DNA of 64,000 nt from JBFLXB01 sp964570625 (GCA_964570625.1 CAZMYW010000019.1:12112-76111); one strand, 5' to 3'; shown: positions 25,262-35,171, numbered from the stretch's first letter. The notes: a model not told the origin generated them from the sequence alone. Made by a program: numbers and translations.

Positions 25262-28129
25262 TCAAACCTTTCGGGCTTTGTCCTCCTCCGCCTTGTCAGC
25301 CGCCTTCATTGCCTCTAGCTCGATCGTCACTTCGCCTTCCTTGTTGGCGTCGGTCACGTTGGTAGCCTTGTTCACGCCCCCAGCATCCGGGGTGCCATTC
25401 TTGAACGCGGCCTGCTTGCCGCCCTCCAGGGCCCGCTTGGAATCCAGAAGGCCGTACAGCTGAATGGTCTTGGCCACGAGTCCGGTCCACCCTGTCTGAT
25501 GGCTTGCGCCCAGCCCGGCGCCGTTGTCGCCGTGGAAGTATTCGTAGAAGAGGAGATGGTCGCGCCAGAGGGGATCGGTCTGGAACTTTTCCGTGCCGCC
25601 ATAGACTGGCCGCTGACCCTGTTCATTACGCAGGAAGATCCGGCTCAGCCGATCCGCGATCTCCTTGCTCACCTCGAACAGGTTCATCATGTTGCCGGAC
25701 CCCGTGGGGCATTCGATTTTGAAGTTGTCGCCGTAATACAGGTAGAAATTCAGCAGCGCCCGGATGATCATCGCGTTCACCGGCATCCAGACCGGGCCCC
25801 GCCAGTTGGAGTTACCGCCGAACATGCCGGTGTTCGATTCGGCCGGCAGATAGTCCACCCGGTACTCCTGGCCGTTCACGTGAAAGACGAACGGGTGCTG
25901 TTCGTGGAACTTGGAGAGCGAGCGGATCCCGTAGGGGCTCAGAAACTCGTTCTCGTCGAGCATCTTCGTGAGGATCCGGCGCAGCCGCTCCGGGTTGACC
26001 AAGGCCAAGATCCCGCGATCCGCCACACCGAGATGACCCGGGCCGGTGGGATGGATGGTCTTCAGCAGTTCGGGCATCCGGCGCCAGCGTTCCGAGAGAT
26101 GGGCCATCGCCTTCGGGACGCGCTCCCGCTGCCATGCCTCGGTGACCGTGGTGGCGCACAAGGGCAGAAGCCCCACCATCGAGCGCACCTTGAGCCGCGT
26201 GGCGCTACCGTCCGGGAGCTGCAGCAGATCGTAGTAGAAGCCGTCCGCCTCGTCCCACATGCCGTCCTGCCCGGGCTTGTTCATGGCTGCGGCGATATAG
26301 TAGAAGTGCTCGGCGAACTTCATGACCATATCTTCGTAAGCGGGATCGTGGACGGCGAGCTCTACCGCGATCTCCAACATGTTTTGACTGAACAGCGCCA
26401 TCCAGGCCGTGCCATCCGCCTGTTCCAGGTGGCCGCCGGTGGGCAGTGGGGCGCTGCGGTCGAAGACGCCGATGTTGTCGAGGCCGAGGAAGCCGCCCTC
26501 GAACACGTTCTTGCCGAAACGGTCCTTGCGGTTCACCCACCAGGTGAAGTTCAACAGCAGCTTGTTGAATGCCGACTTGAGGAAATCCACGTCCGTCTCG
26601 CCACGCAGGGCCTGCTCCGTGCGGTGCAGGAACAGCGTCGCAAAGGCGTGGACCGGCGGATTCACGTCGCTGAAGTTCCACTCGTACGCGGGCATCTGGC
26701 CGCTGGGGTGCAGGTAAAGGCCGCGCAGCATCAGCTCCATCTGCTCCTTGGCAAAGTCGGGGTCCACGATCGCGAGCGGGAGTGTGTGGAACGCCAGGTC
26801 CCAGGCCGCGTACCAGGGGTACTCCCACTTATCCGGCATGGAGATGATGTCCTCGTTCAGCATGTGGAACCACTCCGAGTTCCGAGAGATACGATATCCG
26901 GTATGCAGAGGGTTGGAGTGGTGCTCCTCCAACCAGCTATCACCGTCGAAGAAGAAGAACTGCTTGCTCCACAGCATGCCGGCGATGGCCTGGCGCATCA
27001 CGTTGGCCGCGTCCGGGGAGACCGAGGGCGGGGTCACCGAGCGATAGAACTCGTCCGCCTCCTGCAACCGTGCCGCCAGGGTCGCGTCAAACGCCGGCCC
27101 GAAGGGCACGGCAGCGCCTTTGGTGGTTGTGCTTTGCGCGGCGGATCCACGCGCGGTCAGGCGCAGCCGCACGGTCGCCGACTGGCCTGAGGCAATCGTC
27201 ACACGATAGTGCGCTGCAACCTTGGTGCCCTCCTTTTCGGGGTTCACCGCAGCCTGATCGCCCTGTACCACGCAGTTGTTGATGCCGTCCTTGACGTATG
27301 GGCCGGCATTGGGCTGACCGGGAAAGAGCCGGTCGTTGTTCGTGGTGTTATCGGTGAAGAGCAGCGGTACCTCGCCTTCGCAGGAAAAGATGAATTCACC
27401 CAGGAGCCGATGCGTTGCCGCGACCGTGCTCGCGCCCACCGCTGCCTTGATCTGCTTGAGGTGTGGTTTCTCGGGAGCTCGGTTGGATTCGGCGATCCAC
27501 GTCGCCCAGTCGTTCCGGAACCACAGCGTCGGCAGGAGATGCAGTTCGGCCGCTTCCGGCCCACGGTTGAAGGCCGTGATCTTGACGAGAATGTCCTCGG
27601 CCCCGCCCTTGGCATACTCCACGAAGACGTCGAAGTAACGGTCGTCATTGAAGACGCCGGTGTCGAGGAGTTCATACTCCATGTCGTTCCGGGTGCGACG
27701 ACGGTTTGTCTCGACCAGGTCCGCGTAGGGATAGGCCGCCTGAGGGTACTTGTAGAGATACTTCATGTACGAGTGGGTTGGCGTGCTGTCGAGGTAGAAG
27801 TAGTACTCCTTGACGTCCTCGCCATGATTGCCTTCGCTGTTGGTGAGGCCGAAGAGCCGTTCCTTGAGGATCTGGTCCTTCCCATTCCACAGGGCCAGGC
27901 TGAAGCAGAGGCGCTGCTTGTCATCGGAAATGCCGGCGATGCCGTCCTCACCCCAGCGGTAGGCGCGCGAGCGCGCATGATCGTGGGTGAAGAAATTCCA
28001 GGCGTCGCCTCCTTCGCTATAGTCCTCGCGCACCGTTCCCCACTGTCGCTCACTGAGGTACGGTCCCCATTTCTTCCAAAGAGCGTTCTGTCCCCGCACT
28101 TCATCGAGGCGGTTCTTTTCGGCGCTCAT
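25262..28129 (-). CDS. GH63/MGH1-like glucosidase
   Basis: A 955-residue cytosolic-looking protein with no signal peptide. N-terminal beta-sandwich (about 1-330) with GTVREDYSEGGDAWNFFTHD and YRWGEDGIAGI, then an (alpha/alpha)6 barrel: FHMLNEDIISMPDKWEYPWY, AWDLAFHTLPLAIVDPDFAK, GLDNIGVFDRS, WRGPVWMPVNAMII and FYEYFHGDNGAGLGASHQTG. These match the GH63/mannosylglycerate-hydrolase-like group. Likely substrates are glucosides or mannosyl/glucosyl-glycerate-type osmolytes. It stands next to osmotic-channel genes. The exact substrate is inference. Confidence 0.9.
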   Translation of the reverse strand: MSAEKNRLDEVRGQNALWKKWGPYLSERQWGTVREDYSEGGDAWNFFTHDHARSRAYRWGEDGIAGISDDKQRLCFSLALWNGKDQILKERLFGLTNSEGNHGEDVKEYYFYLDSTPTHSYMKYLYKYPQAAYPYADLVETNRRRTRNDMEYELLDTGVFNDDRYFDVFVEYAKGGAEDILVKITAFNRGPEAAELHLLPTLWFRNDWATWIAESNRAPEKPHLKQIKAAVGASTVAATHRLLGEFIFSCEGEVPLLFTDNTTNNDRLFPGQPNAGPYVKDGINNCVVQGDQAAVNPEKEGTKVAAHYRVTIASGQSATVRLRLTARGSAAQSTTTKGAAVPFGPAFDATLAARLQEADEFYRSVTPPSVSPDAANVMRQAIAGMLWSKQFFFFDGDSWLEEHHSNPLHTGYRISRNSEWFHMLNEDIISMPDKWEYPWYAAWDLAFHTLPLAIVDPDFAKEQMELMLRGLYLHPSGQMPAYEWNFSDVNPPVHAFATLFLHRTEQALRGETDVDFLKSAFNKLLLNFTWWVNRKDRFGKNVFEGGFLGLDNIGVFDRSAPLPTGGHLEQADGTAWMALFSQNMLEIAVELAVHDPAYEDMVMKFAEHFYYIAAAMNKPGQDGMWDEADGFYYDLLQLPDGSATRLKVRSMVGLLPLCATTVTEAWQRERVPKAMAHLSERWRRMPELLKTIHPTGPGHLGVADRGILALVNPERLRRILTKMLDENEFLSPYGIRSLSKFHEQHPFVFHVNGQEYRVDYLPAESNTGMFGGNSNWRGPVWMPVNAMIIRALLNFYLYYGDNFKIECPTGSGNMMNLFEVSKEIADRLSRIFLRNEQGQRPVYGGTEKFQTDPLWRDHLLFYEYFHGDNGAGLGASHQTGWTGLVAKTIQLYGLLDSKRALEGGKQAAFKNGTPDAGGVNKATNVTDANKEGEVTIELEAMKAADKAEEDKARKV

Positions 28130-28267
28130 ACGATTCCTCCCTTGGCTCGGTCAGATAGCAGGTAAGGGGTCGTGCCGAGGCCACGCGACGCCTCAACTCG
28201 CTGATTCTCGCCTGAACGATATCGGCTGGCCGCCCACTTATCCATCTCCCAAGTGGGGAGTTAGGTA

Positions 28268-29938
28268 CTACTCCGGCTGCTTCCGATCGTCGTTCCTTTC
28301 CGGTCGGACCGCCGCCGGCGCCATGTGCCACTGCGCCTTCGGCACCACTTTGGGCTTCTCGGGATCGCCCTCGTAGGCTGGGGTCATGATTTGCACGTCA
28401 TATTCGTTGAACACATCCAGAATGTTCCGGTGCATGCCCGTATACAGCACTCCCATCGCCTTGACGTCGTTGCAGTAAACATTGAGCTCATACGTGACGC
28501 AGAAATCACCGAGCGACAGCTGTCGAATAAACGGCTCCGGGTCCTTGAGTAACCCCTCGGTGCGCTCCGCTGCCATTCTCAGCATCGCCTCGACCTGCCG
28601 CCAGGGCGTTTCGTAACCGATCCCCACGGTAGTGTGGAGAATGAGGCCCCGGGTGCGGGCCAGGGAGCTGTAGTTCACGATGTCGCTGTTGAGGATCTTC
28701 GAGTTGGGAACGATGACCTCTTCGTTCTTGATCGTGTGTAGGTGCGTGACGAGCAGTCGGACCGTCATCACATAGCCAATCACGTCATCGATCTTGACTC
28801 GGTCGCCGACTTTGAACGCTCGGCGGTACGTCAGGGTGTATCCGGCGATGATGTTCGAAATCGCCGAGGACGAACCGAGCGACACGAGGATCCCGAGAAA
28901 GAGCGACAGGCCTTTGAACGCCGGAGACTCGGATCCTGGAATGTACGGATATGCGACCACCAGGCCGAAGCCCACCACGAACAGCCGAACGATCTTGTAG
29001 GTCGGCTGGGCCCAGTCCGCGTCGAACCCCGAAAGCGTCACGGTGCCGCGTTCGACGCCGATGAAGAACAACCTCGTTACCTTGAGCGCGTAGCGGATGA
29101 CAATAAAGAGGATCGCGAGAAACAAGAGATTCGGCAGATACGACACCACGCCGCGGCCCAGCGTGACGACGGGGTCGAGCACCCAGGCGCCCAGCTTAGC
29201 CGCGACGGGTCGCGTCCAAGGGAAAAACGCGAACGAAAATTCCACATACACGAAGAGCAGTACCAGGACGACGAGCGCGCGCAGCGTTTTGAGCCCGCTG
29301 GTCAGCGAGCCCCAGACCCGTTCGGCGTGGATCACTTCGAACGACTTGATGGTCAACCCCTGGACTCGCGCCTTGTACCGTACCTCGAGGGCTCGCTCGG
29401 CGCGGCGAAGCGCGCGCAACACGAGCCAGATCGAGAGGACCAGTACGACGGTCGCGATCCCGGCCGCCGCCGCGCCTTTCATCAGGCTCTCCGGGCTGCG
29501 GTCTCGGCGGTATTGCTCGATCGCGGCGCGAATCATGGCCATGTGTGCGCCCGCGACCACCTGGCGTTCCAGCCCTTCCAGTCTGGCGTCCGCGTCGAAC
29601 ACCGACATGAGGAACCGATCACCGGCCATGATATCCGTGCTCGCTTCGGCCTCCACCATTCGCACGGCTTCAGGACGAACCTCCGCGTCCCGCGCGACCG
29701 CCTCGAGGCGTTTGCGAATCGCGAGCGCCCGCTTCTCCGCCGGGAATGACGTCGTACCCCGCACGGGAAACAAGACCACGCCGTCGAGCTCGACGGCCGC
29801 CATCGATTCCGCAGCCTCGAGCGCTTCGCGTGACACCTCAGCCGACTCGCCGGCGGCAGGTTGCGCCACCGGCGCCTGCCACGCCATCAGGGCCGTCGCG
29901 AGCGCGAGCGTTGCGAAAAAAACCAAGATCTGTCCCAT
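28268..29938 (-). CDS. MscS-family mechanosensitive channel with periplasmic N-domain
   Basis: 556 residues. Signal peptide, then about 120 extracytoplasmic residues. Several helices (ATVVLVLSIWLVLRALR, ALVVLVLLFVYVEFSFAF, LLFLAILFIVIRYALKV) lead to the pore helix and the MscS signature LFLGILVSLGSSSAISNIIA and GYTLTYRRAFKVGDRVKIDD. The vestibule domain ends the protein. It opens under membrane tension to release osmolytes. The large N-domain is like MscK/MscM-type members. Confidence 0.93.
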   Translation of the reverse strand: MGQILVFFATLALATALMAWQAPVAQPAAGESAEVSREALEAAESMAAVELDGVVLFPVRGTTSFPAEKRALAIRKRLEAVARDAEVRPEAVRMVEAEASTDIMAGDRFLMSVFDADARLEGLERQVVAGAHMAMIRAAIEQYRRDRSPESLMKGAAAAGIATVVLVLSIWLVLRALRRAERALEVRYKARVQGLTIKSFEVIHAERVWGSLTSGLKTLRALVVLVLLFVYVEFSFAFFPWTRPVAAKLGAWVLDPVVTLGRGVVSYLPNLLFLAILFIVIRYALKVTRLFFIGVERGTVTLSGFDADWAQPTYKIVRLFVVGFGLVVAYPYIPGSESPAFKGLSLFLGILVSLGSSSAISNIIAGYTLTYRRAFKVGDRVKIDDVIGYVMTVRLLVTHLHTIKNEEVIVPNSKILNSDIVNYSSLARTRGLILHTTVGIGYETPWRQVEAMLRMAAERTEGLLKDPEPFIRQLSLGDFCVTYELNVYCNDVKAMGVLYTGMHRNILDVFNEYDVQIMTPAYEGDPEKPKVVPKAQWHMAPAAVRPERNDDRKQPE

Positions 29939-29957
29939 AAATCAGCGTCCTCCCCGG

Positions 29958-30701
29958 TCAGTCCCGCGTCGGTGTCCTCTCGCTGTCCGGGTTCGGCTCC
30001 ATGACGTAGCGGCTCACGAGCCAGGCAATCACAATGGCGATGTAGAACTGCCCGATCACCGCCTCCAGCGCCGCGAGGATCTGCGGAAGCGGCAACTGCG
30101 GCGTGATATCCCCGTAACCCAGCGTGGCGATGGTGACGAAACTGAAATACAACAGCGGCGAGGGCAACGGCGCACGGTCATCAAAGCCTGGGCGGTCGGC
30201 CACGTTGAACGCCTGGGGGTCGAGCCCCAACAACATGGTGTAGAGCAGCGCGAAGCCGACGCCGATTAGCAGGTAGGCCACCACCGCGGCGAAGATTGTG
30301 TCCAGGCTCGCACGGCGGGTCGTGATGACGTACCGGAACGTGGCCACCACCCCGGTCATGATCAAGATGAGGTACGCACTCTGGCCCGCAAAGACCGCCA
30401 GCCGATCGAACCCCTCGCCGACGTGAATCTCCCCCCACGCCATGCACAGCGTGCCGATCACCCATACGCCAACCAGAGTTCGGCCCACCATCGGCCCATG
30501 GCCCACCGCCGACAGGGTGACGAACAGGGTGTTGAGAAACATCAACGACACCAGGGAGCGCACCAGCAGCGCGTGGGGGAAGATCGCGTTGACTAGCAGG
30601 AGGACCACAACGAACACCGCCAACTGCAAGAACCGGAGGTGTTCAAACCGCGTCGGGACCATCCATCTCATCGCGAAACTCACCCCATCCACCATCACCA
30701 C
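29958..30701 (-). CDS. potassium channel protein
   Basis: 247 residues, hydrophobic. About four N-terminal helices precede a two-helix pore module with the selectivity filter TIATLGYGD, then IGQFYIAIVIAWLVSRYV. No ligand-binding domain follows. It is 18 bp after the Ca2+/H+ antiporter gene and 19 bp before mscS, so probably one ion-homeostasis operon. Confidence 0.9.
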   Translation of the reverse strand: MVMVDGVSFAMRWMVPTRFEHLRFLQLAVFVVVLLLVNAIFPHALLVRSLVSLMFLNTLFVTLSAVGHGPMVGRTLVGVWVIGTLCMAWGEIHVGEGFDRLAVFAGQSAYLILIMTGVVATFRYVITTRRASLDTIFAAVVAYLLIGVGFALLYTMLLGLDPQAFNVADRPGFDDRAPLPSPLLYFSFVTIATLGYGDITPQLPLPQILAALEAVIGQFYIAIVIAWLVSRYVMEPNPDSERTPTRD

Positions 30702-30719
30702 GCGCGTCGTGATCGTTTT

Positions 30720-31808
30720 CTAATGCGCCACTTCGGGAATGAAGTAGAACATCAGAGCGATAATCACATACACCGTGGTGAGCTGCACGCCCTTGAACCA
30801 GTTCGATTGACCGTCGCCGCAGACCAAGGTTCCGATTAACACGGCGAGAAACAATGAGCCGACCTCCGCGCGATTAAACGAAAGGTCGAACGGCTGCGGC
30901 GCGATCACGTAGCTCATCAACACCAGCACCGGGGCGACGAACAATGCGATCTGGATACAGCTCCCCAATGCGATACCCACCGACAGATCCATCTTGTTCT
31001 TGCGAGCCATCGCAATCGCGGAACTGCTTTCCGCCGCGCCGCCGATGATGGCGAGGAACACGATGCCAATGAACGTCTGGGACATGCCCAGCGCCTTTCC
31101 GGTCTCCTCGGCCACGCCAACGAGAATTTCACTCATCCACGCGGCAAGCACGGCCGCCGCCAGCAGGCCGCCGATGGCCCGCGGCAGGCTCCATGGCGGA
31201 CCCTCGTGGTGCGCGTCCCCCGTGCCGTCCGCGCTGGCGAAGACGCGTGGATGCGTGACGAGCGAGAACACCAAATACAGACCGTAGGCCAGCAGGAGTA
31301 CCACCGCGATGCCGAGGTTCAGGAGTTGCTCCTGTGGAATCGTGCCTTCCGGCGCAAAGTACCGGCTGAAGGCACTCGGAACAATCAGGCTGATGACCGC
31401 GAGCAACATCATCGTACTGTAGGCGTGCGCGGCGGCGGGGTTGAATTGCTGGTCGCGGTGACGAAAGCCGCCGAGCAAAAAGGCGATGCCCAGGGCGAGC
31501 AGCAGGTTGGCCAGAATCGCGCCGATGAGCGCTCCCCGCACCATGTCCAGGTAACCCGCCTTCAACGCCACGAATGTGATGATCAGCTCCGGGGCGTTGC
31601 CAAAGGTCGCGTTGAGCAGGCCGCCGACGGAATCGCCGGTGCGCGTGGAGATCTGCTCCGTGGCCATGACGATGAGCCTCGCGATGGGAACGATGGCGAG
31701 CGCGGCCGAAAAGAACACGGCGGACGCCGGCATCGTGCCCGCGTGTTCCGCCACCACGGTCACGGGAATGAACACGAAGAGCCAGTTGAGCGACGGCTTC
31801 AGTGTCAT
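30720..31808 (-). CDS. cax: Ca2+/H+ antiporter (CaCA family)
   Basis: 362 residues with about 11 membrane helices. The two alpha-repeats contain LLNATFGNAPELIITFVAL and FLAIIGGAAESSSAIAMARK, each with the conserved acidic residue. This is the CAX branch, which exchanges cytosolic Ca2+ for protons. It is first of the cax-K+ channel-mscS run. Confidence 0.94.
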   Translation of the reverse strand: MTLKPSLNWLFVFIPVTVVAEHAGTMPASAVFFSAALAIVPIARLIVMATEQISTRTGDSVGGLLNATFGNAPELIITFVALKAGYLDMVRGALIGAILANLLLALGIAFLLGGFRHRDQQFNPAAAHAYSTMMLLAVISLIVPSAFSRYFAPEGTIPQEQLLNLGIAVVLLLAYGLYLVFSLVTHPRVFASADGTGDAHHEGPPWSLPRAIGGLLAAAVLAAWMSEILVGVAEETGKALGMSQTFIGIVFLAIIGGAAESSSAIAMARKNKMDLSVGIALGSCIQIALFVAPVLVLMSYVIAPQPFDLSFNRAEVGSLFLAVLIGTLVCGDGQSNWFKGVQLTTVYVIIALMFYFIPEVAH

Positions 31809-31889
31809 GGCCTGAGCATCGACGGTCCGATCTCCTTTGGTAACCCCGTCGCCCCCCCCGGTATCCCGCCGACGACGGAAGGCCGGCGG

Positions 31890-33365
31890 TTAGGGCGAGG
31901 ATGACGCGGCTTGCTGCTCGGGGCGCGTCTCGAAGCTCCCGCCGAGCGCAAGGTGCAGGTTGACGCGCTGGCTCAATTGCTCGCTCTGCACGCGCAGCAG
32001 CACCAGCCGCGCGGCATGGACGTTCAACTGCTGCTGCTGCACGCTCCGCAGGTCCTGCCGACCCACACGGTAACCGATCTGCGCCAGCTCCAGGCCGCGT
32101 TCGCTGTCCGTGACGACCTGGCGCAACACGGTTTCACGCTCAGCCAGATTTTGACCGGCGGCAAGGGCGTTCTCGACGTCGCCGATGGCGCGCAACGCCA
32201 TGCCGGCGTATTGTGCGACGGCTTCCTTCTGCTCCAAGGTGCGAATCTCGACTTGGGTCGTCAATGCGCCGCCCGTGTAAATAGGAGCGATGAGCCTGCC
32301 TCCGACACCGGCGGTGGGGTTTTCGAAGTCCTGCTTCAACTGCAAGATGTCGCTGCTGATGGCCGCGATGCTGGTGTTGAGGATGATCCTCGGCAACCGC
32401 GCGGCTTTGGCCTCGCCGACGCGGTTGAACGCGGCGGCGACCCGGCGTTCGGCGGCCACCATGTCGGGACGGCGCTCCAACATGTCGAGCGGCATGCCGG
32501 CAGGTACGGCACCGGGAAACCCCGGGAGGTCGTGTCGCGCCTGCAACTCAGCGGCGGGATAACGACCCAGCAACAGTTCGATCCCGCGGAGCGCCTGTTC
32601 GTGGGCGAGTTTCACCTGCCGCGCGGTGTCTTCGAAATTGCCGCGGTTGGCGCGCGCCACCGCCACGTCCTGCTCGCTGCCGGAACCGACCTGGCGGCGC
32701 TTTTCAGCCAGCGTCACGAGTTCCTTTGCGATGGTCACCATGTCATCGGCCAACTGCTTCTGGAGCCAGGTCTCGGTGGCCATGAACCAGTTCTTCGCGG
32801 TGGTGGCGGCAAGTGACTGGCGGGCGAATTCGAAGTCGGCCTGCACCGAGGCGTGCGCGGCCTGTGCCGCGTTGCGGCCGTAACGCATCCGTCCCCAGAG
32901 GTCTGGTTCCCACGATGCGCCCAGGGAGATGCCTTGCAGAGCGGAGCTGACGTCGCCGCCGCCCATGTTGAGACCGCCGGTGCCCAAGACATTCACGGTC
33001 GGGCGCAGCGCGGCCTTGGCAAGGTTCACGTATGCAGCGGCTTGCTCGACGCGCACAGTCGTGACGCGAAGGTCGGGATTGTTGGTGATCGCCTCGGCCA
33101 CGAGCGCGTTGAGTTGCGCATCGTCGAAACCGGCGAGCCACTGGTCCTGGACACCATCGGACGATCCGCCGGCCTTCCAAGGCTGAGTGAGTGTGAGATT
33201 CGCGAGCGCCTGCCGCTGGAGTTCCTCGCGAGAGGGAGGAGACAAGGTTTGGCAGCCGGCCACGAGAATCGCGGTACCGATCAGGACCACCAGACCCAGT
33301 GGCGCGCTCGTTCGTCCGACTGTTGCGATAGGTGAGGTGATCGTCGGCCAGCCAGGGTTATTCAT
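31890..33365 (-). CDS. NodT-family outer-membrane efflux lipoprotein
   Basis: 491 residues from the ATG at 33365. The lipobox LVAGC fixes the lipid anchor. Repeated TolC-like segments include PDLRVTTVRVEQAAAYVNLA, ISLGASWEPDLWGRMRYGRN, LPGFPGAVPAGMPLDMLERR and RPDMVAAERRVAAAFNRVGE. It forms the outer-membrane duct of tripartite pumps. The adaptor (33528-34709) and DUF3302 gene are upstream on the same strand, but no RND/MFS/ABC pump gene is adjacent. Confidence 0.93.
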   Translation of the reverse strand: MNNPGWPTITSPIATVGRTSAPLGLVVLIGTAILVAGCQTLSPPSREELQRQALANLTLTQPWKAGGSSDGVQDQWLAGFDDAQLNALVAEAITNNPDLRVTTVRVEQAAAYVNLAKAALRPTVNVLGTGGLNMGGGDVSSALQGISLGASWEPDLWGRMRYGRNAAQAAHASVQADFEFARQSLAATTAKNWFMATETWLQKQLADDMVTIAKELVTLAEKRRQVGSGSEQDVAVARANRGNFEDTARQVKLAHEQALRGIELLLGRYPAAELQARHDLPGFPGAVPAGMPLDMLERRPDMVAAERRVAAAFNRVGEAKAARLPRIILNTSIAAISSDILQLKQDFENPTAGVGGRLIAPIYTGGALTTQVEIRTLEQKEAVAQYAGMALRAIGDVENALAAGQNLAERETVLRQVVTDSERGLELAQIGYRVGRQDLRSVQQQQLNVHAARLVLLRVQSEQLSQRVNLHLALGGSFETRPEQQAASSSP

Positions 33366-33524
33366 GAAGGTTCGTTGCGAAACGGTGCAGACGCCCGCGA
33401 AACGGGCGTTCGGAGCCGTGAAGGCGGGAGGCGTACTCTCTGCGGTACGTTGACCGCCTGAGCGGCGAGACCGCCCGTTACAGCGGCGTATCCACGGTTG
33501 CAGCAGAAGGTTCATGAATAATCC
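33356..33524. repeat. long imperfect palindrome between the adaptor and NodT genes
   Basis: Arms of roughly 75-80 bp are inverted copies with many mismatches. The tips are GGTTATTCATGAA (33356-33368) and TTCATGAATAATCC (33511-33524). Inside, AACGGGCG pairs with CGCCCGTT, and GTAC pairs with GTAC near the centre. The left tip includes the NodT start codon, so a hairpin could control its translation. It may be a MITE-like element. Confidence 0.55.
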
Positions 33525-33527
33525 GGG

Positions 33528-34709
33528 CTAGTGGAGTTTGAGGATCAACCAGTCCATCTTGGAGCCGACGCGGAGGATGACCTTGCGGATAATGTGAACG
33601 ATGTGACCGCTGTTGGTGTAGATCGCGCCCTGTCCGCGCGCGCCGGCCGCCAGGAACAGGGCCTTGTCCTTCTCGCCGACCGCGAGCCTGACGACGAGGC
33701 TTCCCTCCGGTAGAGGCGCGACGGCTTGGTTGGGGAGGTTTCCGCCGATCGGCAACTGACCGCCGGCCGTGGCCCAGACGACCGAGTCGACCGTGCACTT
33801 GATGATGCGGTTGGGATACATGCGCATCGCGATCTCGGCCTCGTTGCCCGGCTCGACCTGGCGCACCTCGTTCTGGTGAAAGAGCGCGACGACCCATTGC
33901 TCGCTCTCCACGAAACTCATCACCGGGGCCATCACAAGTTGCGACGCCACCGCGCCCGGACGCAGTTGCAGGTTGATGACCGTCCCGTCCGCCGGCGCGT
34001 AATAGACGGTCTGTTCGAGGTTCCATTTCGCGTCAGCCACCTGCGCCTCGCCCTGGGCAATCTGCGCCTGGACCTGGGCAACCTCGTCCTGCTCGCCTTT
34101 GGTGTTCTTGGCGGCCAGTTTTTCCTTGACCTGCCCTTCGGCGGCGGCCAGGGACGCGAGTTCATTCTCGAGGTTTTGCACGTCGGCCTGGGCCTGCTCC
34201 AGGTCGAACTTGCTGCCTGCTCCGGTGTCCGCGAGCTCTTGGAACTGCTCGACCCGCTTGTAGGCCAGGGTCAGTTTGGCGCTGAGCGCCTGCTTCTTGC
34301 CGATCGCGCTCTTGAGCTGTTCGTCGAGACTGCGGGTATTGGCCTGGGCGGTCAGTAGCTTCGCGTTCAGCATCGCGAGATTGGCCTCCGCAGCCCGCAC
34401 ATCGATTTCGAAGGGCACGGGGTCGATCTTGAAGAGCACGTCGCCTTTCTTGACCGCCTGATTGGGCTCAACCGGCACCTCAATGACCCGGCCGGTGACT
34501 CGGGGCACCACGGCCACGGAGTAGTTGATCACGCGAACGTCGTGCGACGACGGCGCCACGATATTGAGGACCAGGATGAGCACCGCCATCCCGATGATCG
34601 GAAGGGTAACGACGATGACCTGGCTGACGATATTCCACGGAAGCCACTTGAACTTGAAGAAGATCAGCCACACGAAAAACGAATAGATAAGTAGTAGCAG
34701 CAATTCCAT
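33528..34709 (-). CDS. HlyD-family membrane-fusion protein (AaeA/EmrA/YiaV-like)
   Basis: 393 residues. A hydrophobic N-terminus with two helices (LLLLLIYSFFVWLIFF and QVIVVTLPIIGMAVLILVLN) precedes the lipoyl/barrel parts (VTGRVIEVPVEPNQAVKKGD, YYAPADGTVINLQLRPGAVA) and a long coiled-coil hairpin (about 100-230). It links an inner-membrane system to an outer-membrane duct. DUF3302 plus HlyD is the same pair as E. coli yiaW-yiaV. Confidence 0.92.
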   Translation of the reverse strand: MELLLLLIYSFFVWLIFFKFKWLPWNIVSQVIVVTLPIIGMAVLILVLNIVAPSSHDVRVINYSVAVVPRVTGRVIEVPVEPNQAVKKGDVLFKIDPVPFEIDVRAAEANLAMLNAKLLTAQANTRSLDEQLKSAIGKKQALSAKLTLAYKRVEQFQELADTGAGSKFDLEQAQADVQNLENELASLAAAEGQVKEKLAAKNTKGEQDEVAQVQAQIAQGEAQVADAKWNLEQTVYYAPADGTVINLQLRPGAVASQLVMAPVMSFVESEQWVVALFHQNEVRQVEPGNEAEIAMRMYPNRIIKCTVDSVVWATAGGQLPIGGNLPNQAVAPLPEGSLVVRLAVGEKDKALFLAAGARGQGAIYTNSGHIVHIIRKVILRVGSKMDWLILKLH

Positions 34710-34712
34710 GGG

Positions 34713-35171
34713 TCAGGCGTCGCCTCGTTTTAGACGCGTGTCCGCGAGTTGGAGTTCGAGTGCCGCCACTTTGCGGCGCAGCCGTTGGAGTTCGTCGTCA
34801 GGCGCGACGCCCTCGTCGGCGTCCGCCGTCCCCTCGTGACCGTGCTCCTCGGCCACGTCGGTGCCGTAGGCCAGTTTGTACAGGACAGGCTTGGTGTAGG
34901 CCCAGATCCAGGCCAGCGGCCAGAGCAGTCCGCCGAAGGCCAACGACAGCAGGCAAAGCGTCTGAATCGCTTTGGCCTGCGGATGTTTTCGCTTCTCAGC
35001 GATCTTCTCCGGCAGGATGTGGACCAACCAGAAGATGACGATGGCAGCGACGGGCGCGACCACGAGCACCACCCACGAAATCACGTTGGCGACCGTGTCG
35101 AGCGCCTCGCCCTGGAACATGGAGGCGCGGGCGGTGGAGGGCACCACAAGACCCAGCGCAAGCCACGACAT
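34713..35171 (-). CDS. DUF3302 inner-membrane protein (YiaW-like)
   Basis: 152 residues if started at ATG 35171, which gives a signal-like WLALGLVVPSTARA before MFQGEALDTVANVISW. Two helices follow (VLVVAPVAAIVIFWLVHILP and LCLLSLAFGGLLWPLAWIWA), then an acidic stretch and a C-terminal coiled coil (DELQRLRRKVAALELQLADT). The frame is open to 35345 with another hydrophobic segment, so a longer protein is possible. It ends 3 bp before the HlyD gene, so they are co-expressed. Confidence 0.8.
   Translation of the reverse strand: MSWLALGLVVPSTARASMFQGEALDTVANVISWVVLVVAPVAAIVIFWLVHILPEKIAEKRKHPQAKAIQTLCLLSLAFGGLLWPLAWIWAYTKPVLYKLAYGTDVAEEHGHEGTADADEGVAPDDELQRLRRKVAALELQLADTRLKRGDA

Noticed and set aside
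25499..27190. 563-codon open frame antisense to the glucosidase gene
   Set aside because: It is the GC-rich mirror of a clear GH63-like protein; its translation has no domain or signal features.
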